Below are positions 52,001 through 64,000 of a stretch of 64,000 bases of DNA, one piece after another. Position numbers and translations under genes: made by a program. Every line of letters starts with the position of its first letter. Position 1 is the first letter of the stretch. The notes beneath the pieces are model-generated. The model was not told where the DNA came from and did no database searches. It saw only the letters and a program-made list of their open reading frames with translations. Source of the stretch: Himantopus leucocephalus (taxonomy: Eukaryota > Chordata > Aves > Charadriiformes > Recurvirostridae); NCBI GenBank assembly GCA_003993805.1, contig RSEF01000005.1, forward strand, positions 17,772,132-17,836,131, written 5' to 3'.

Positions 52001-54143
52001 GTTGTCCAAAGAAACCCATTGAAATTTTCTTGCACTAGTATGTTCCTTCAGTTTCTGGGCTCCTCTTCCTTTCTCTTGTGAGAAAACAAGATCCTTTGTA
52101 CAATTTTGTAACAGGAATATGTAGAGGAACCTGAGAACTAGGAGAAGAGTCAATGTTTGTTAGCTTTGGGGTTCTGTGTGTGTGGCTGCTGACTTGTGGA
52201 CTTGCAGTTCAGCTTTAGGAGGAGATTCTTCATGGGGGGAGATTTGTTCCCCCCCTTCCTGTCAGACTGTTCCGTGCTAATGACTGACTGTTTCTTTACC
52301 AAGGCCCTTTTGTGTGGAGTTTTGTTCTGGGGAAGATGCTCATTTTAACAAAACAGTAACACACAAACAGCCATGCAAGGGAGTGGTTCTGGAGCAGGAG
52401 TGAGGTGCAGTAAAGGTAGGAAGGGTCTTTGCTTTGGATAGCAGTGCTGGCTTGCATTGGTACCTGGAACCTGCCACAACCATGTCTGAGTGAAATGTGT
52501 CTCTCACGAGGAGCTGGCAAAAGGGATTCAGGCTGCAGTCGTAGTAGCAGCTGTCTAGCACTAGTCCCTTTCCTTTTAGGATTAACTACAGGGAGCTCCA
52601 AGTGAGGGTGCATCTTGCTTCTCTTGAGCTTTGAGGTTGTTTACTTCCTTGACACCCACAGGCACAGGTAGTGCTTGCTTTTTTTCTTTTTAAAGGAGGA
52701 GAGCAAGGAGCAGAAGCTACTGTAGAGGTATTGCAATATAACTTTGAGAAAGAAGGTGCCAAGGGATTATGTACCATCTCCCCCCTGCCCCCTTTCTCTG
52801 TTTCAGAGGTGATGTTTCCTGGCCTGCCTGCTGGGTAACTGGTATGGGATGGAGCCAGAGCAGAATAGAGCAGGTTCAGTGGGAGTACTGACAGCTTGAT
52901 GTCAAAGAGAAAACAAGCAGTGATGCAGGAACAACCTTTCTGTCCTATCATGCATTTCTCTTGAATTCTTGAATGTTGTAATGCTAATGTCATTTGTTCC
53001 TAATTCATGTGGTCTTCTGTCAGGCAATGCAAGACATGACAAATGAAGCCATAGGAATTTCCTTGAGCAGTGTTTATTTTGGTGACTAACATGCCCTTAC
53101 AAACTCACTAACTTGCTTGCAGATCTTGCTCTCTAACTGCATTGGATAAGTCTGTGGCCATACAAAGTTGCATGGTATTCTGATTTAAATGAGCAAATCC
53201 CAGTGACTTGAGTAGGACTGTCGCAGTGTAATTGAGGAGAGCCTGGTCCTGTCTTACCTGATGGTAAGTCTGCTTTGGGCAATCATGACTGTAGTGAGGA
53301 CAAAGAGCAGCAGCAGACTGGCTGTTTTTTATACTAGTGTTGTACTGCTAGTTTTCTGGTTATTCCCCGAGGCAGACAGGATGTTGCATGTGCACTCTGA
53401 CCACTAGTTCTTCAGAGGCAACTGGCACAGTGTCAATTGTTAAAAGCTGTGGTAAAAATTTAAAGGAAGAAGGATCTGATAATTGATGTATGAAAAGTTG
53501 CCCCTAGGAAGGGTAGAACTAACACCCAAGTTGAGTGTACATGCTCTGTGCCTGACTTATCACTAATACATAGGCATAATAATGAAACTGTAAGGGTATT
53601 CCAGTGGAGTAGCTAGGATATGAAGCAAGAGCTGTTGAATTCTAATAAATAAAGCACTTTGATCCATTAGAGCCTTCGTCTTCTGTGGAAATATTCATAT
53701 TCTTAAGTTCTCTGTTGGATTAGGGTAATACTCTCTAAATAACCTGGCTGATAGAACAAAGGAAGGGAACTTTAGGAAAGTGTAAGCAATCATCAGAAAT
53801 TGGATTTTTTTTTTTTCTTTTTCAGTTTGCTTCTGAGGTTAAAATAACAGGAACCAGATGTAAAATAGGAGGCAGAAAGAGGCCTGTGCTCTGCCAAATG
53901 GGCAGGAATTTTAAATTCTCTTCTGTTTCTCACTTCTGAGAAACTGAATCAAAAATACCTGTTGCTTGCGTAAGTATCTTTGGCTCATCTACTTGAAGAT
54001 ACTTTCCCAAAGGAAGGGTAGCGTTCATAGTAATCATCATTAGATAGTGTGCACATTTTTTTATCTACAAGTAATTGAAGTTCTATAAATGTTAAATAGA
54101 ACAGCCTTAGAAAATAATGGACTAAAAAGCTCTTATTTTCAAA
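49001..54143 (+). other. TSPAN4: Gene-poor region, presumed TSPAN4 first intron (part 2)
   Basis: Single-copy intron-like DNA lies between the two CR1 copies. It contains a 16-bp tandem duplication (TTTTCTTACTCAAA-type, 51005-51037) and a candidate microexon at 51886-51914 described under findings. No coding gene is recognised. Confidence 0.45.
51005..51037. repeat. Two-copy tandem repeat, 16-bp period
   Basis: TTTTCTTACTCAAACT is followed directly by TTTTCTTACTCAAAACT, so the unit is duplicated with one extra A in the second copy. Confidence 0.85.
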
Positions 54144-54680
54144 ATAGAATCATAGCATAGCTTGGGTTGGAAGGGACATTAAAAGGTCATCTAGTCCAAG
54201 CCCCCTGCAATGAGTGGGGACATCTTCAACTACAGCAGGTTGCTCAGAGACCCAATCCAGCCTGACCTTCAATGTTTCCAGGGATGGGGCATCTACAACC
54301 TCTCCAGTGTTTCACCACCCTCATTGTAAAAAGTTTCTTCTATACATCTAGTCTGAATCTACCCTCTTTTAGTTTAAAACCATTACCCATTGACCTATCA
54401 CAACAGGCCCTGCTAAAAATTCTGTCCCCACCTCTCTTATAAGCCCCCTTCAACAGGATACAGCTGGCCGTCTGGGCTGTGAAAACACATTGCTGGCTCA
54501 GGTCCAGCTTTTCATCCACCAGTATCCCCTGGTGCTCCTCGGCAGGGCTGCTCTCAATCCCCTCAACCCCTAGCCTGTATTGATACGAGGGGTTGCCCTG
54601 ACCCAAAGGCAGGACCCTGCAGTTGCCCTTGTTGAACCTTATGAGGTCCCCTTGGATGGCGTCCTGTCCCTCAGATGTGT
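54144..54680 (-). mobile_element. CR1 LINE, 5'-truncated with internal deletion
   Basis: Read on the - strand this is the 3' end of a CR1 element, finishing in GCTATGATTCTATTTT. It belongs to the same subfamily as the copy at 48.0-49.0 kb, since the last 300 nt are closely similar. A residual frame at 54606-54340 gives [20 protein letters not shown] and [10 protein letters not shown], then jumps from SCIL directly to [18 protein letters not shown]. The VRPHLEYC and WIQRRATRM segments present in the other copy are absent, so about 250 bp are deleted internally. The 5' end, near 54680, is an ordinary CR1 5' truncation. It is inactive. Confidence 0.95.
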
Positions 54681-57600
54681 AGCAGAAGCCTTAAATAAAA
54701 TCTCTATAAACTTCTAGGCTACTGTCATTTTAATGATACTGTAATTCATTTGCTATATCCTGCCTCTTTTCTTGAATTTGGGAGCTCAGCCAAAATACTT
54801 TTGGAAGATGAACAAAAGGATTTGATTTGCTGAGAGACATAACCTCTTTCAGGGCAAAGAGAGAACCATTGCTTTCTGGTCTTTCTCCTGAAAAACACTT
54901 CCTTCTCATTGCTATAGGTCTCACTCAAACTAATTTCCTGCCTCTTTCTGTCTTGCTAGAGTCTGAGTTTGCAAAGTATGACACTGTAATAAATTGCAGT
55001 GGGCTGGAGAGACACTAATGGAGTTGTGTCTGTCAGTGGGATGTTGTGAAAGTGCCTCTTCTAGGGCTGTTTATTTGAATTTTTCAGGTGTGTTCCATGA
55101 AAGGGATGATAAATATTCCTTACACAAAGAGTTCTTTTTGCATTAAAAATCTGTGATCCCTGTCATAGTGTGTACCCCACAGCAAGCTAGAGGTTAGAAA
55201 GTTACTGACAACCTAAGTATGGAGTTTTGTTTTGTTTTTAAATCTGCTCCCTTTCTTGGGGATCTCTGAGTTCTGATTGGACCAAGTCCTGCATGAAATG
55301 CAGTTGCTAGCAGGTGGAAATGAGAAAGACGCAGACTTTTTTGTGCGTGGCAGTGAACAGTGCAGTGATGTGGTGGAACAGTAAGTGCTGCCTCATTGCT
55401 TGCAGGCTAGTCATTACTGCTCCATCTTCTCAAGCTGATGAAGCAGGAGAGAGGTATTTCATTCCCTTGCTCCTGAATCAGTGTGCTGCGGCAGCATGAT
55501 GTTGTGTCATCTTGCAGCAGCTTAGACTGGCCAATTAAGAAGAATCATTAGTGAGGAAGCTGAAACTGTGAGATGAGGCATGTCCTTGGAAAGGGGAATT
55601 TGGTGCGATATGAGTGAGCAAACGATGCCTTTGCTTTCCAGTAGTGGAGCCATCTGTATGGCAAAGGAAGGAGAGGAGGGGACTTTCCCTGGTCTGACTA
55701 TGCTGCCCTGTTTCTCCAGAGCAACTAGCTCTCCACCTGGCTGAAAAATATGCAGAGCTTCGTTTCTTGGCTTCCTTGGGCTTCCACCAACCTAACCAGA
55801 GAAATTACAAAGCAGGGTCTTACTGAGGAGCAAAAAGCTCCTAGTGAAATGATGTAAGTACATGTGTTACAGTTAGACGGTGTTGAGGGAAGAGGGTAGT
55901 AAGGGTCAGTTCCTAAAAAGAAGTGCGTGCTCTCGTCTTGGAGATGATGAGAGAGCTAAATCCCATTCCTAAGGGAAAGAAATGGTGAATCCTGTTAGCT
56001 GAAAGGAGGGTAGTGTTGTGGAGAGACTCCCTGCATTGAATTAAGTTTGCGTTCTGTCTCTTCAACTGCAAAGCTACAGACACATCCCTTCCAATCTTGT
56101 GTGTGTGCAAGATGGCTCTCTGGAGACCTTAATGTTGCAGTTACCATGGGAGACAATTCAAAGTGGATTGTCATGCCATCAGAACTAGAAGATGTGTGTA
56201 AATTCTGTTGTAGCATTTTGCAGAGGTTTGGGATTTTGAATATTTCTTGCAAGAAAAGCATTTCTGTTCTTTACATGGGGATACAACTGGCTTTTTGTGT
56301 TGAGCATTTCTGAAATCAAACAGGCTCTCTGATAGAGAGGACAGCACAGCAAAACAAGTCAGACAGCCTGAACTGGGTACAGGTAGAAGAATTTTAACTT
56401 GGGATACAAGTTTCCCCTGGGAATTGTTGTTCTGTTTGGTTGTAGTGTTTTTGAGTTACCTTGATCCCATTCATATAGTACACTCATCAAAATCCAAGAA
56501 GAATCTTTTTTCCTTACATATTTATTTCTCCATCCTTTCCATTGCCCTGCTTGTGCTGGCTGATACTTTCGTCTGCTGCAATACTTGAGAAAAGTCCTCA
56601 GCTGAGACTTGGAGGTGCTCATTCTAGAGAAGGCCACTGTGGTGAGAGAAATGTGCTGTGCACCTTGCACTTGTTGTATGTTGTTGTGTTGTTTTTTTTC
56701 TTTATCCATGAAAATTGGATGGTTATTCATGCTGCACCCCTACAGTTTAAAACATCTACTTGTCACCAGAACTTTTTCAGTGACTTTGGACTTAACAGCT
56801 TGGGGGCTGAGCTGTAGACCTCCAGGATCTCTAGGTTCCTGTGCTGACAGTGCTTCTAGCACTCACAGCATCTCAGTCCACCAGCACAGCGGAGATGGCA
56901 GATGTGCTTCTTTGGAAACTTTTTTGTGTGAAGCTAAATCAAATCTCTAAATTTTAATTGCTAATTTATTTTAGAAGGAACAGTTTGTCTCTGACCTACA
57001 TATGGGACTCAAATGTGACTTTCTGCCTCTTAGAAGACTTTTTATTGTTGAAAATCTGAAATAGTGTTAAGACCACAGGGATGCTGTTGTCTCTTTTCTT
57101 GTAATTTCTCCCCCCCCGCCCCCGCCTTTTTTTTTGTGCTGGTAGTGTGGACTCTAATTCTTCCTGGAGAAGAAAGCTATGTCAACAGGTGGAGAGTTAG
57201 GAACTGTTTTATAGGTTGCTGTTTGTAGGTCTGGTGGGGAATTATAGGAAAGCTGGTTTTGAGCAGAACGGATTTTTTTTTTTTATGCTGTCTCTGTAGG
57301 AATCTTTTTTTAATTGCTCTTGGTTTTTGTCTTTTTCTCAATACAGAAAACGTTGTGGTCTGTGAACAAGAGTATTTCAGTATTAAGGCCTGTAGGTTTT
57401 GATGACGTGTCAAAAGACAATAACAAAACCTCAAACACCTCTGGAAACCATTCGTGTCCCGTGCTAAAGTTCTGCATTGAAAAATCTAATTCTTTGTTCC
57501 AGTGTTACTGAAATTGTTAAATTTGTTTTGCTCATTTCTAAGGAGGAAGTGTTTTCTGTCCATCAAGTGCACAATCTATTAAGAAAAATTAGAAACTTAA

Positions 57601-60280
57601 GAAAACTAAGAAATTCTCTAGAGAGATGGCATTTTCGTAATAACATCACTATTCAGGCAATTTCATTCAGATTTTTCCAAATATTCTATGGAGGCCTGTT
57701 TCAGGAACCAGACGTAAGGATAAAGATGTGCCCAGCTAACGGAAGCCAAATGAGTGGTAAGTACAGTATTGCCAAGGAACTGGAAAAGACTTATTTTAGT
57801 TCAAGGAGAGTATAAGCATTTGGTGCAGGTGACATGGAAATAAGAGAGTCTGCAAAACACAGAGGAAACGAAGGTTGGTGTCCTGTACCAGATAGTAAAT
57901 GGATACTTCCTCTTATTCAGGGATTCCAAAATACTTTACAAGCATCAGTGAATGATTTGGTTGTACAGTGATGGTGTACTTCAGCACTGGTATGTGTCAT
58001 AAAAACTTCCATGGATGTAGGACCGTGGTTGATGATTTGGCTTTTCATTCAGTAGAACATAGTTCTAAAAGGATAAAGCCATTCTTTGCAGAAGAGACTG
58101 TTTTAATGGAAGGGAGAGGAGGCTATTGATGCAAGTCTTCATTGTGCATGATGTGTCTGAGCACCTTTCATTCAGGACACATGCTTTCAGCTTCAAAAAG
58201 AAGCTGTTTGTACCTGTTTAAAACCTATACTCTCTCAAAACCATTCATACTGCAGTGCATATGATTCTCCCTCAGGGAAGAGAGAAAATAAACTGAACAT
58301 CAGATATTAGCTGCAGCACTTAGTGCACTGCTAGGAGGCACTTGGATACGACAGTGTTACAGGCAGTGTCAGAAGCGATGTAGTACAGAAGAGAAAGTGT
58401 CTGTGCCGGCAGATTGTGTTTGATGTTCACTACAGTATTTCTCTAGAGCACACCTATGTTTAAGCACCTAAGCCAAAAGCGTTTTTGCTTCACAGCCCCC
58501 AACTACTCTGTAAATACAGCTAGAGCTTGTGGCTCCAGCAAATGCAAGAAAGTTGGGAGGTAGCTCTTTTTAAGACGGAGGCAAGCTATCTCTGCCAGGA
58601 AAAGTCACCTGAGCATAGTTGGCAAGCTCCTCCCATCCCTGTCCTGTTTGCTGATCAAAGAAAGCATGAATCCTTGAACTAATACAATACAATTTCTTGA
58701 TTAATTTTTATGGACAGGATTTTTCCAAAACTTTCTTTGGGATTTAGGAACCTACTTGTCACTGGCTTTCCTTGGGACATGAACATTGATTCTCTGAGGC
58801 TATCTGGAGAGCGTCTGGATGCTGTTACAACATCCTTCTGAAGATGCTGGCAATGCTGTATAGGCAATTCATGAGGCCTTATAGGCAAGGGAGAGAAGGG
58901 GTTTTCTTATGTATCAACTGCGTATCTGGGTGTCCGTGTGGGACTGCTGTCTGCACAATGCCTACAGAGTAGACTATATAGCAAAGGTTTGGGACTTGCC
59001 AGTGGAAAGTGCAGCCAACTGAAGAAAGTATGTTGATATTGCAAGGGGTGCTGGTGTCAGAGTGTACGCGCTTTATATAGCAGGTTCTTGGTCACTACTT
59101 TTATGTAAAATTCACATTTACTCTGAAATCAACTGTGGTTATCTAGTTTTTTGGACAGCAGCAGACATGTTAAAAGACTATGGCTTTTCCATCTCTTTTT
59201 TTTTTTTTTCTATAACAAAGCTACTCTGCTCAATCTGGGCTTTTGATTTTTGAATTCATTTCTAAAAGGGTTTCCTGATAGAAAACTTTATATTCCTAGC
59301 ATGAAAGATTCAGCTTTAGAAACACTGTTTTAATTTAAGAAACTTGATCTTTAAAAATGCTATGTCTTCACGGACACTGTATGTTAGCACTTTGGGCACG
59401 TTCCTGTGCTGATTTCTTGTCAAAGATAAGCTTTTCCCTGTATCTTGCTCAAAGGGACTCTTACTTCTTTAAGAGGCCCGAAGCCAGTATTGTCATAACT
59501 GACAATTACCTGGAGATATTTCTTCTTGGATAGATTTCTCTGCCTTTGTTTTCCTGTCCTGTATGCAGGGACAAGGCAGTAGTATTATTCTTACATGCTT
59601 TCTGGTTTGTCTGACCCTGTTTTATGGGAACTCTTCTTCAAGGGTCACAGTCATGCATTTGAATTGGGACACCATATGATGTTCTCTGCTGTGCTGGAAG
59701 GGCAACATAAAAATGACAGAAGCAACGAGACAAAGTGCAGTGTGAACAAGCTCCAGTAGCTTAGTTTTGAAAAGATTTGTTCAAGGCATCACATAAATAT
59801 GACAGAAGATAGTTTTACGGTTTAAAAAATGAAAAGAGAATTACGTACGTAATCTTTGCAATGTAGTAAAAATATTATAGTACACAGAAACTGAAGTGTT
59901 ACATCTTCCTGTCATCTAAATTGGTATCTAATCTTAGTCAGTAGGTGAAACAACGCTTGAGGATGTTGTTCATAGTGATTGCTTTTTTATCACTTAAGAA
60001 CGAAGTGGTGTTTTGAAAACCTTCATTATGTGAATCAGGCAAATAAGGCAATTCAGGTAATAAGTAAAATCTCTGAAGATCAAGGAAACGCTATGCTTTA
60101 CATCGTATTTATAATTGGCCCAGACCTTTATTTTAATGTTCTGAATCTAAGTCTGAAAACAGCATTGGGGCGAGGAGGGGAGAAGTAGTCTGGTTATTAA
60201 GAGCAAAATCTCTTTCTGTTTGGAGCCTAAAACTGTATTTTGCCTATTATGCACATTTGTTGGTTTTGATTTTTTTCTTC

Positions 60281-60300
60281 TTTTTTTTTTTTTTTTTTTN
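60281..60300. repeat. Poly-T run ending in one N
   Basis: Nineteen T (60281-60299), preceded by further T-rich sequence, end in one ambiguous base at 60300. Assembly of the run length is uncertain. Confidence 0.95.
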
Positions 60301-61530
60301 AGTTGCTTCCTGCAAAGGAGATTCTTGGCTGCTAGAGGGAGTGCTCCAGTTGTGGAGCAATTATTTTCTGGTCAAGAGTAAAACCTTCAACTTATGTTAA
60401 TTCTATATAACTGAAACTGTCTAAGAATTAAACATCTAACCATTCATTTAGGGCTTCCTCCTGCAGATGAAAGTGGAGAAGAAAGAGAAAGGGAACTTGG
60501 AGAGGGAGTTCACCCACCTCAAATAGGGCTTTTCTCAAGATGGGCTATATTGGAGTTGCTGTTTCTTTCCTTTGGCTGTACAGGTAGCCAAGGTGTCCCT
60601 CTGAGACTGTGTCTGGCAGTTAAATGGCTCAAGTTCTATGCAGGTGTTTGTATGCATGTGATTTGAATCCCAAGCATAGTCCTTGGAGTAATAACTGACT
60701 TTGTTACAGATGGCGTATCTTGAGATCATGCAGCATTTGGAACCAGGGACGTTTTACTTTGGACGCTGATGCTCAGTTTGTGGGGTTCTTGTGCTGGTAG
60801 CTTACATGTATTTAGTTGAGTGTGATGATAACTGTGTGAAGGAGACCCAGCTTCAGAACTTGCTTCTCCTGTTGAACAGAGAAAGTCTATTTCCAAAGAC
60901 TTCACAACGTGCTTGGAAGAAGCTCGATCTGTTTGCTTGGACAGTTAACTGCTTAGTATGGTAATGAAGAAGGGTGGGTTTTGTCAACATGGTGCAACAA
61001 AATTTTCATAAAAAAACAGAGTGACCATATCTTAAATGAAAAAAAGTCTTTTTGAAATAGGAGCTTATGTTACATAGAATCAAAAGTTGTGGAGCTGTGG
61101 AACTCTTTGGGATTTTGGAGTGTGTTTTCCTCCCCTGAATTCACTAAGTAATGCCATTGTTGTCCAAGTTTTACAGACTTTTCAGGGTCCATCTGGCATT
61201 CCTCCTGGTAGCTTGTCACTCATTTGGAAGCTCAGATATGGGAGTTAGTGGTTATCCAGCTGTTCTACCATTTTTTGTCAATGTGGGTTATATTCTCACT
61301 TCCGGTCCTGCGTCCTGGAGCTGGTTAAGTGGTGTATGAAGGGCCCTGCTGTTAAAAACTCCAGTTCAGAAGGGTTTTTTAGCCTGTCATGTGTGGGCTT
61401 TTTCTTCTTCTGTAATGGTGTGGTTTTCCTTTCTTCTCATCCAACTTTTTTTTACTTAAATGAATTAAAAAATGCTAAAACTGGTAGATAAACAAAAGCA
61501 AAACTCAATGTCATGCAGTTCAATGGTGAG

Positions 61531-61635
61531 CTGCAGACTCACTGTTTGACTTTGAATAAACCAGCTTGTCTGTCAGACCACTTGCCCATCTGTGAAATGA
61601 AGATAGCTGTCTCCAAGGGGGTTCTGAAGGTAAGT
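61531..61635 (+). mobile_element. MIR-like CORE-SINE relic
   Basis: The + strand holds actcactgtttgactttgaa, a gap-like T/C-rich stretch, then cttgcccatctgtgaaatga followed by agatagctgtctcc and gggttctgaaggt. This parallels the MIR forward consensus around TGTGACCTTGGGCAA, CTCATCTGTAAAATGGGGAT and GGGTTGTTGTGAGG. The similarity is clear in order and spacing but was judged from memory. Confidence 0.45.
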
Positions 61636-64000
61636 ACGGTCAGCATTTTGAGTTCATATACTGAGTGCCCGTAGGAGGATGGAGAAGGGGAAGGTATTGC
61701 ATGTTCCTGCGTTACCAGAACACCTAGTGAAAAGTCACATACAGCTAGTCTTGCTTTTTTTTCCTCCTCTCTCACTTCAGTGTTTTAGCTTGAAAGTTCT
61801 GAAAACATAGAATAGATATGAGATTTCATTTGTTTTGCTTTTTCTGTGAGATTTCAAAGAGCATCACAGCATCATAGGCTGCTTAAGCTGACAAAAGAAA
61901 GATCAGTAGGAGAGCAGGTTTCTCCAGGCAAATTTCCTGACCCAAGACAAAGGCAGCAAAGAACTGTCAGGATACATTTTAGTCACAGGAACAGAAGAAG
62001 AAAACTGGACACCTATCAATTGGTCTTCACAAATGAATTGCTCTGAAGAAGCATGGCTCATTCCAGCTGGAGCCTCGGGTCCTGTGCTAGGCCTGGAGTA
62101 ACGGTGGTGAAAGAATTGCTTTCAGGGACTGTCGTATCATCCTTGCTGTGCTAGGTGCTGGCAGTGCAGCGACTTGATGGAGGACAGAGAAACCTGAGCT
62201 TTGCACTGAAATGACCAACAAATGCGATCTCTTTTCTAAGAGAAGAGTGTCTTTCTCTTCTCCTGCATTTTTCATGGATGAATTGAATTTCTACAAAGCC
62301 TTTCCACTGTGGCCTGTGACTGTCCAGGCCAATCACTTGCTCATTCATGTTGCTACAGAGCTAATTCTGCTTCAGCTATGGATAAGGAGTTCTGCTGAAC
62401 CTGTGCTTGATTACCAGCTCTGTTTAACACAAGGGAGCAGTTATTAATGCGCTCTCATTTTAAGCCTATTATAACTCCTTCACTTTGATTAATCTCATTG
62501 TGGAGCTCTTTATTCTTTTAGCCTGCATAAGTTGTAAGTCTGGTTGTAGAAATGCTTCCATTGTTTCCCTCCCAGCTGAGAGAGGAGGCAAAAGGGCTAT
62601 TGATTTTTATATAAAAATGAGTTTAATGAGACTTGGAGGTTGGGCTTGATCGAAGGCTTACTGGAGTCAGCAGTGATCAGTCATTAGATTTCAGCAGATT
62701 TCAGGCTCTGGTATCTGACTTACTGCCGTGGTGTTCAGCTGTCTGTGTAGTAGGGGTTTTGCAGGTCTTCATCAATTGTTCAAAAGCAGCAAACTATCAT
62801 GGTGAGGGAGTGCAAGGGGAAGCAAGCTGACCAGATACTTAACAGCTGCTGCTTTTATTCTCATGGTCCTGTTGTCTCATCTTTCTGCACATTTCAACCT
62901 TGAATATGTGGTCATGGTGCGTGGGATAACAGTTCATGACAAAGCACACAAATCCAGATAATACAGCAGAGCTTTAGCAACAAGCTTTCAGAGAGAAAAG
63001 ATTAATATCTCTAACTCTGAGATGAGCTGTAATTTGGTAGGTATTAGTACATGTATTTTAAAAAATATTGTAACGTGAAGACCAGGGAATCAGATAGAGA
63101 TAGGAAGGGTGTAACAAACGTAGGTGTCAACTAGTGATGCAATTCAAAGGTTCAACTGTGTCAGCAATTGGGCCAGATCTGGCCTGTGGGCCAGTTCTAT
63201 TCTGTTTTTCTTGCATGCATGTGCACACGTTGATGCTTTGCCTATGAGCTGCTGCCTTTTCCTTTAAGAAGGAAAGATTTCTGTGACATGGAACAGAGGA
63301 TGGCCCACAGCACTGCCCCAAGCCAGCTCGTGGCAGGCATCCCCAAAAGATCGGACCTTCTTCTCAGCCATAATTCTTTCTGCAAACGACTGTTGCAGCT
63401 CAAGCTGCATTTTGCTCCTTCTCCCTCTGCTTTTTCTCTACTGACTTTTGATTGACTGGTACTCTAGGTCAACCAAATGCCATCAATTTCCCCTGACGGA
63501 AAAGTATGTGAGCAGTGCATCACTCTTACCTCTTCAACTCCCAGGAGCTTTTTCTGTACAGAAGCAGACTTTTTCTACGCCTTGTTCTTGCAGATGTCAT
63601 TTTTCAGGCTTCTTCACTATACAATGTTAGGTAATGTATTTTCAGCTGAAACAAGTTGGTATGGCTGTCCATTAAAGTTAAGAATAAATGTATTATATCA
63701 CCACAAGATACCATTCATAGAAATGGGGAGAGGAGAAAGTTATCCATGCATCTGCCTTTGAAGGAATGCAGCTATTTCTAAGGTCTTTATAAAGACAGGT
63801 TCAATCTGTATGTCTAAAATGTAGTAAACCTAAAGTAAACAGCAAAATGGAGTATCTCTTCTTGGAGCTTACTCTTTTCTGTCAAGCACATGGAAAGAAG
63901 ACAGGTTTTTTTGTGTGAGAGAAGGATCATGAAGTATTGTTTATCTGCTGTGTTTACCATTAGCAATGGAACTGTACAAATGAAAGGAACAGAGTTCATG

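Larger units (their letters stand above)
54681..64000 (+). other. TSPAN4: Gene-poor region, presumed TSPAN4 first intron (part 3)
   Basis: This is AT-leaning intron-like sequence to the window end. It holds a candidate exon at 57543-57756 (see findings), T runs near 57.13, 57.27 and 59.2 kb, a T19 run ending in one N at 60300, an imperfect 18-bp direct repeat (59705 and 59791), and a MIR-like relic near 61.53-61.64 kb. No recognisable protein is encoded in the remaining open frames. Confidence 0.45.

Noticed and set aside
57905..57960. Possible MIR-type segment (aatactttacaagcatcagtgaat)
   Set aside because: It resembles the GCGCTTTACAAACATTAATGAAT part of old SINEs, but too short and too weak to call from memory.

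Overview
The window is vertebrate nuclear DNA, most likely from a bird and at least from a sauropsid. Genes are split by introns with consensus splice sites, there is one large CpG island, and the only young interspersed repeats are CR1 retrotransposons with the avian-type ATTCTATGA tail. Coding density is very low. Only two protein-coding genes can be read with confidence, and both are in short exons. Nearly all longer open frames look like chance frames.

Layout. From 1 to 1212 lie the last two coding exons of the tetraspanin gene CD151 (+ strand), followed by its 3' UTR and about 17-19 kb with no recognisable gene. From about 20.2 to 24.9 kb lies POLR2L (- strand), complete. It has a 67-residue coding sequence in two exons (24227-24133 and 20673-20565), a probable noncoding first exon and a short 3' UTR. 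A CpG island of roughly 1.4 kb (about 24.39-25.83 kb) covers its 5' end and probably also the start of a divergent + strand gene. In human 11p15.5 the order CD151 (+), POLR2L (-), TSPAN4 (+) is conserved, so the roughly 38 kb from 25.1 kb to the window end is best read as the 5' part and long first intron of TSPAN4. I found no TSPAN4 coding exon here.

Repeats. Two CR1 copies in opposite orientation (about 48.0-49.0 kb, + strand; about 54.14-54.68 kb, - strand) lie inside the presumed TSPAN4 intron. The first is cut at its 5' side by a 100-N assembly gap. Three short stretches resemble decayed MIR (CORE-SINE) copies. Homopolymer runs, several inverted repeats and a small tandem duplication were also seen.

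How the genes relate. They are functionally independent. CD151 is a membrane adaptor for laminin-binding integrins. POLR2L is a zinc-binding subunit shared by all three nuclear RNA polymerases. Their linkage is conserved chromosome neighbourhood, with CD151 and POLR2L tail to tail and POLR2L and the presumed TSPAN4 head to head across the CpG island. I see no evidence for an undescribed multi-gene system. The most checkable novelties are a 214-bp open candidate exon at 57.5 kb, a 29-bp candidate microexon at 51.9 kb, and two strong hairpins.
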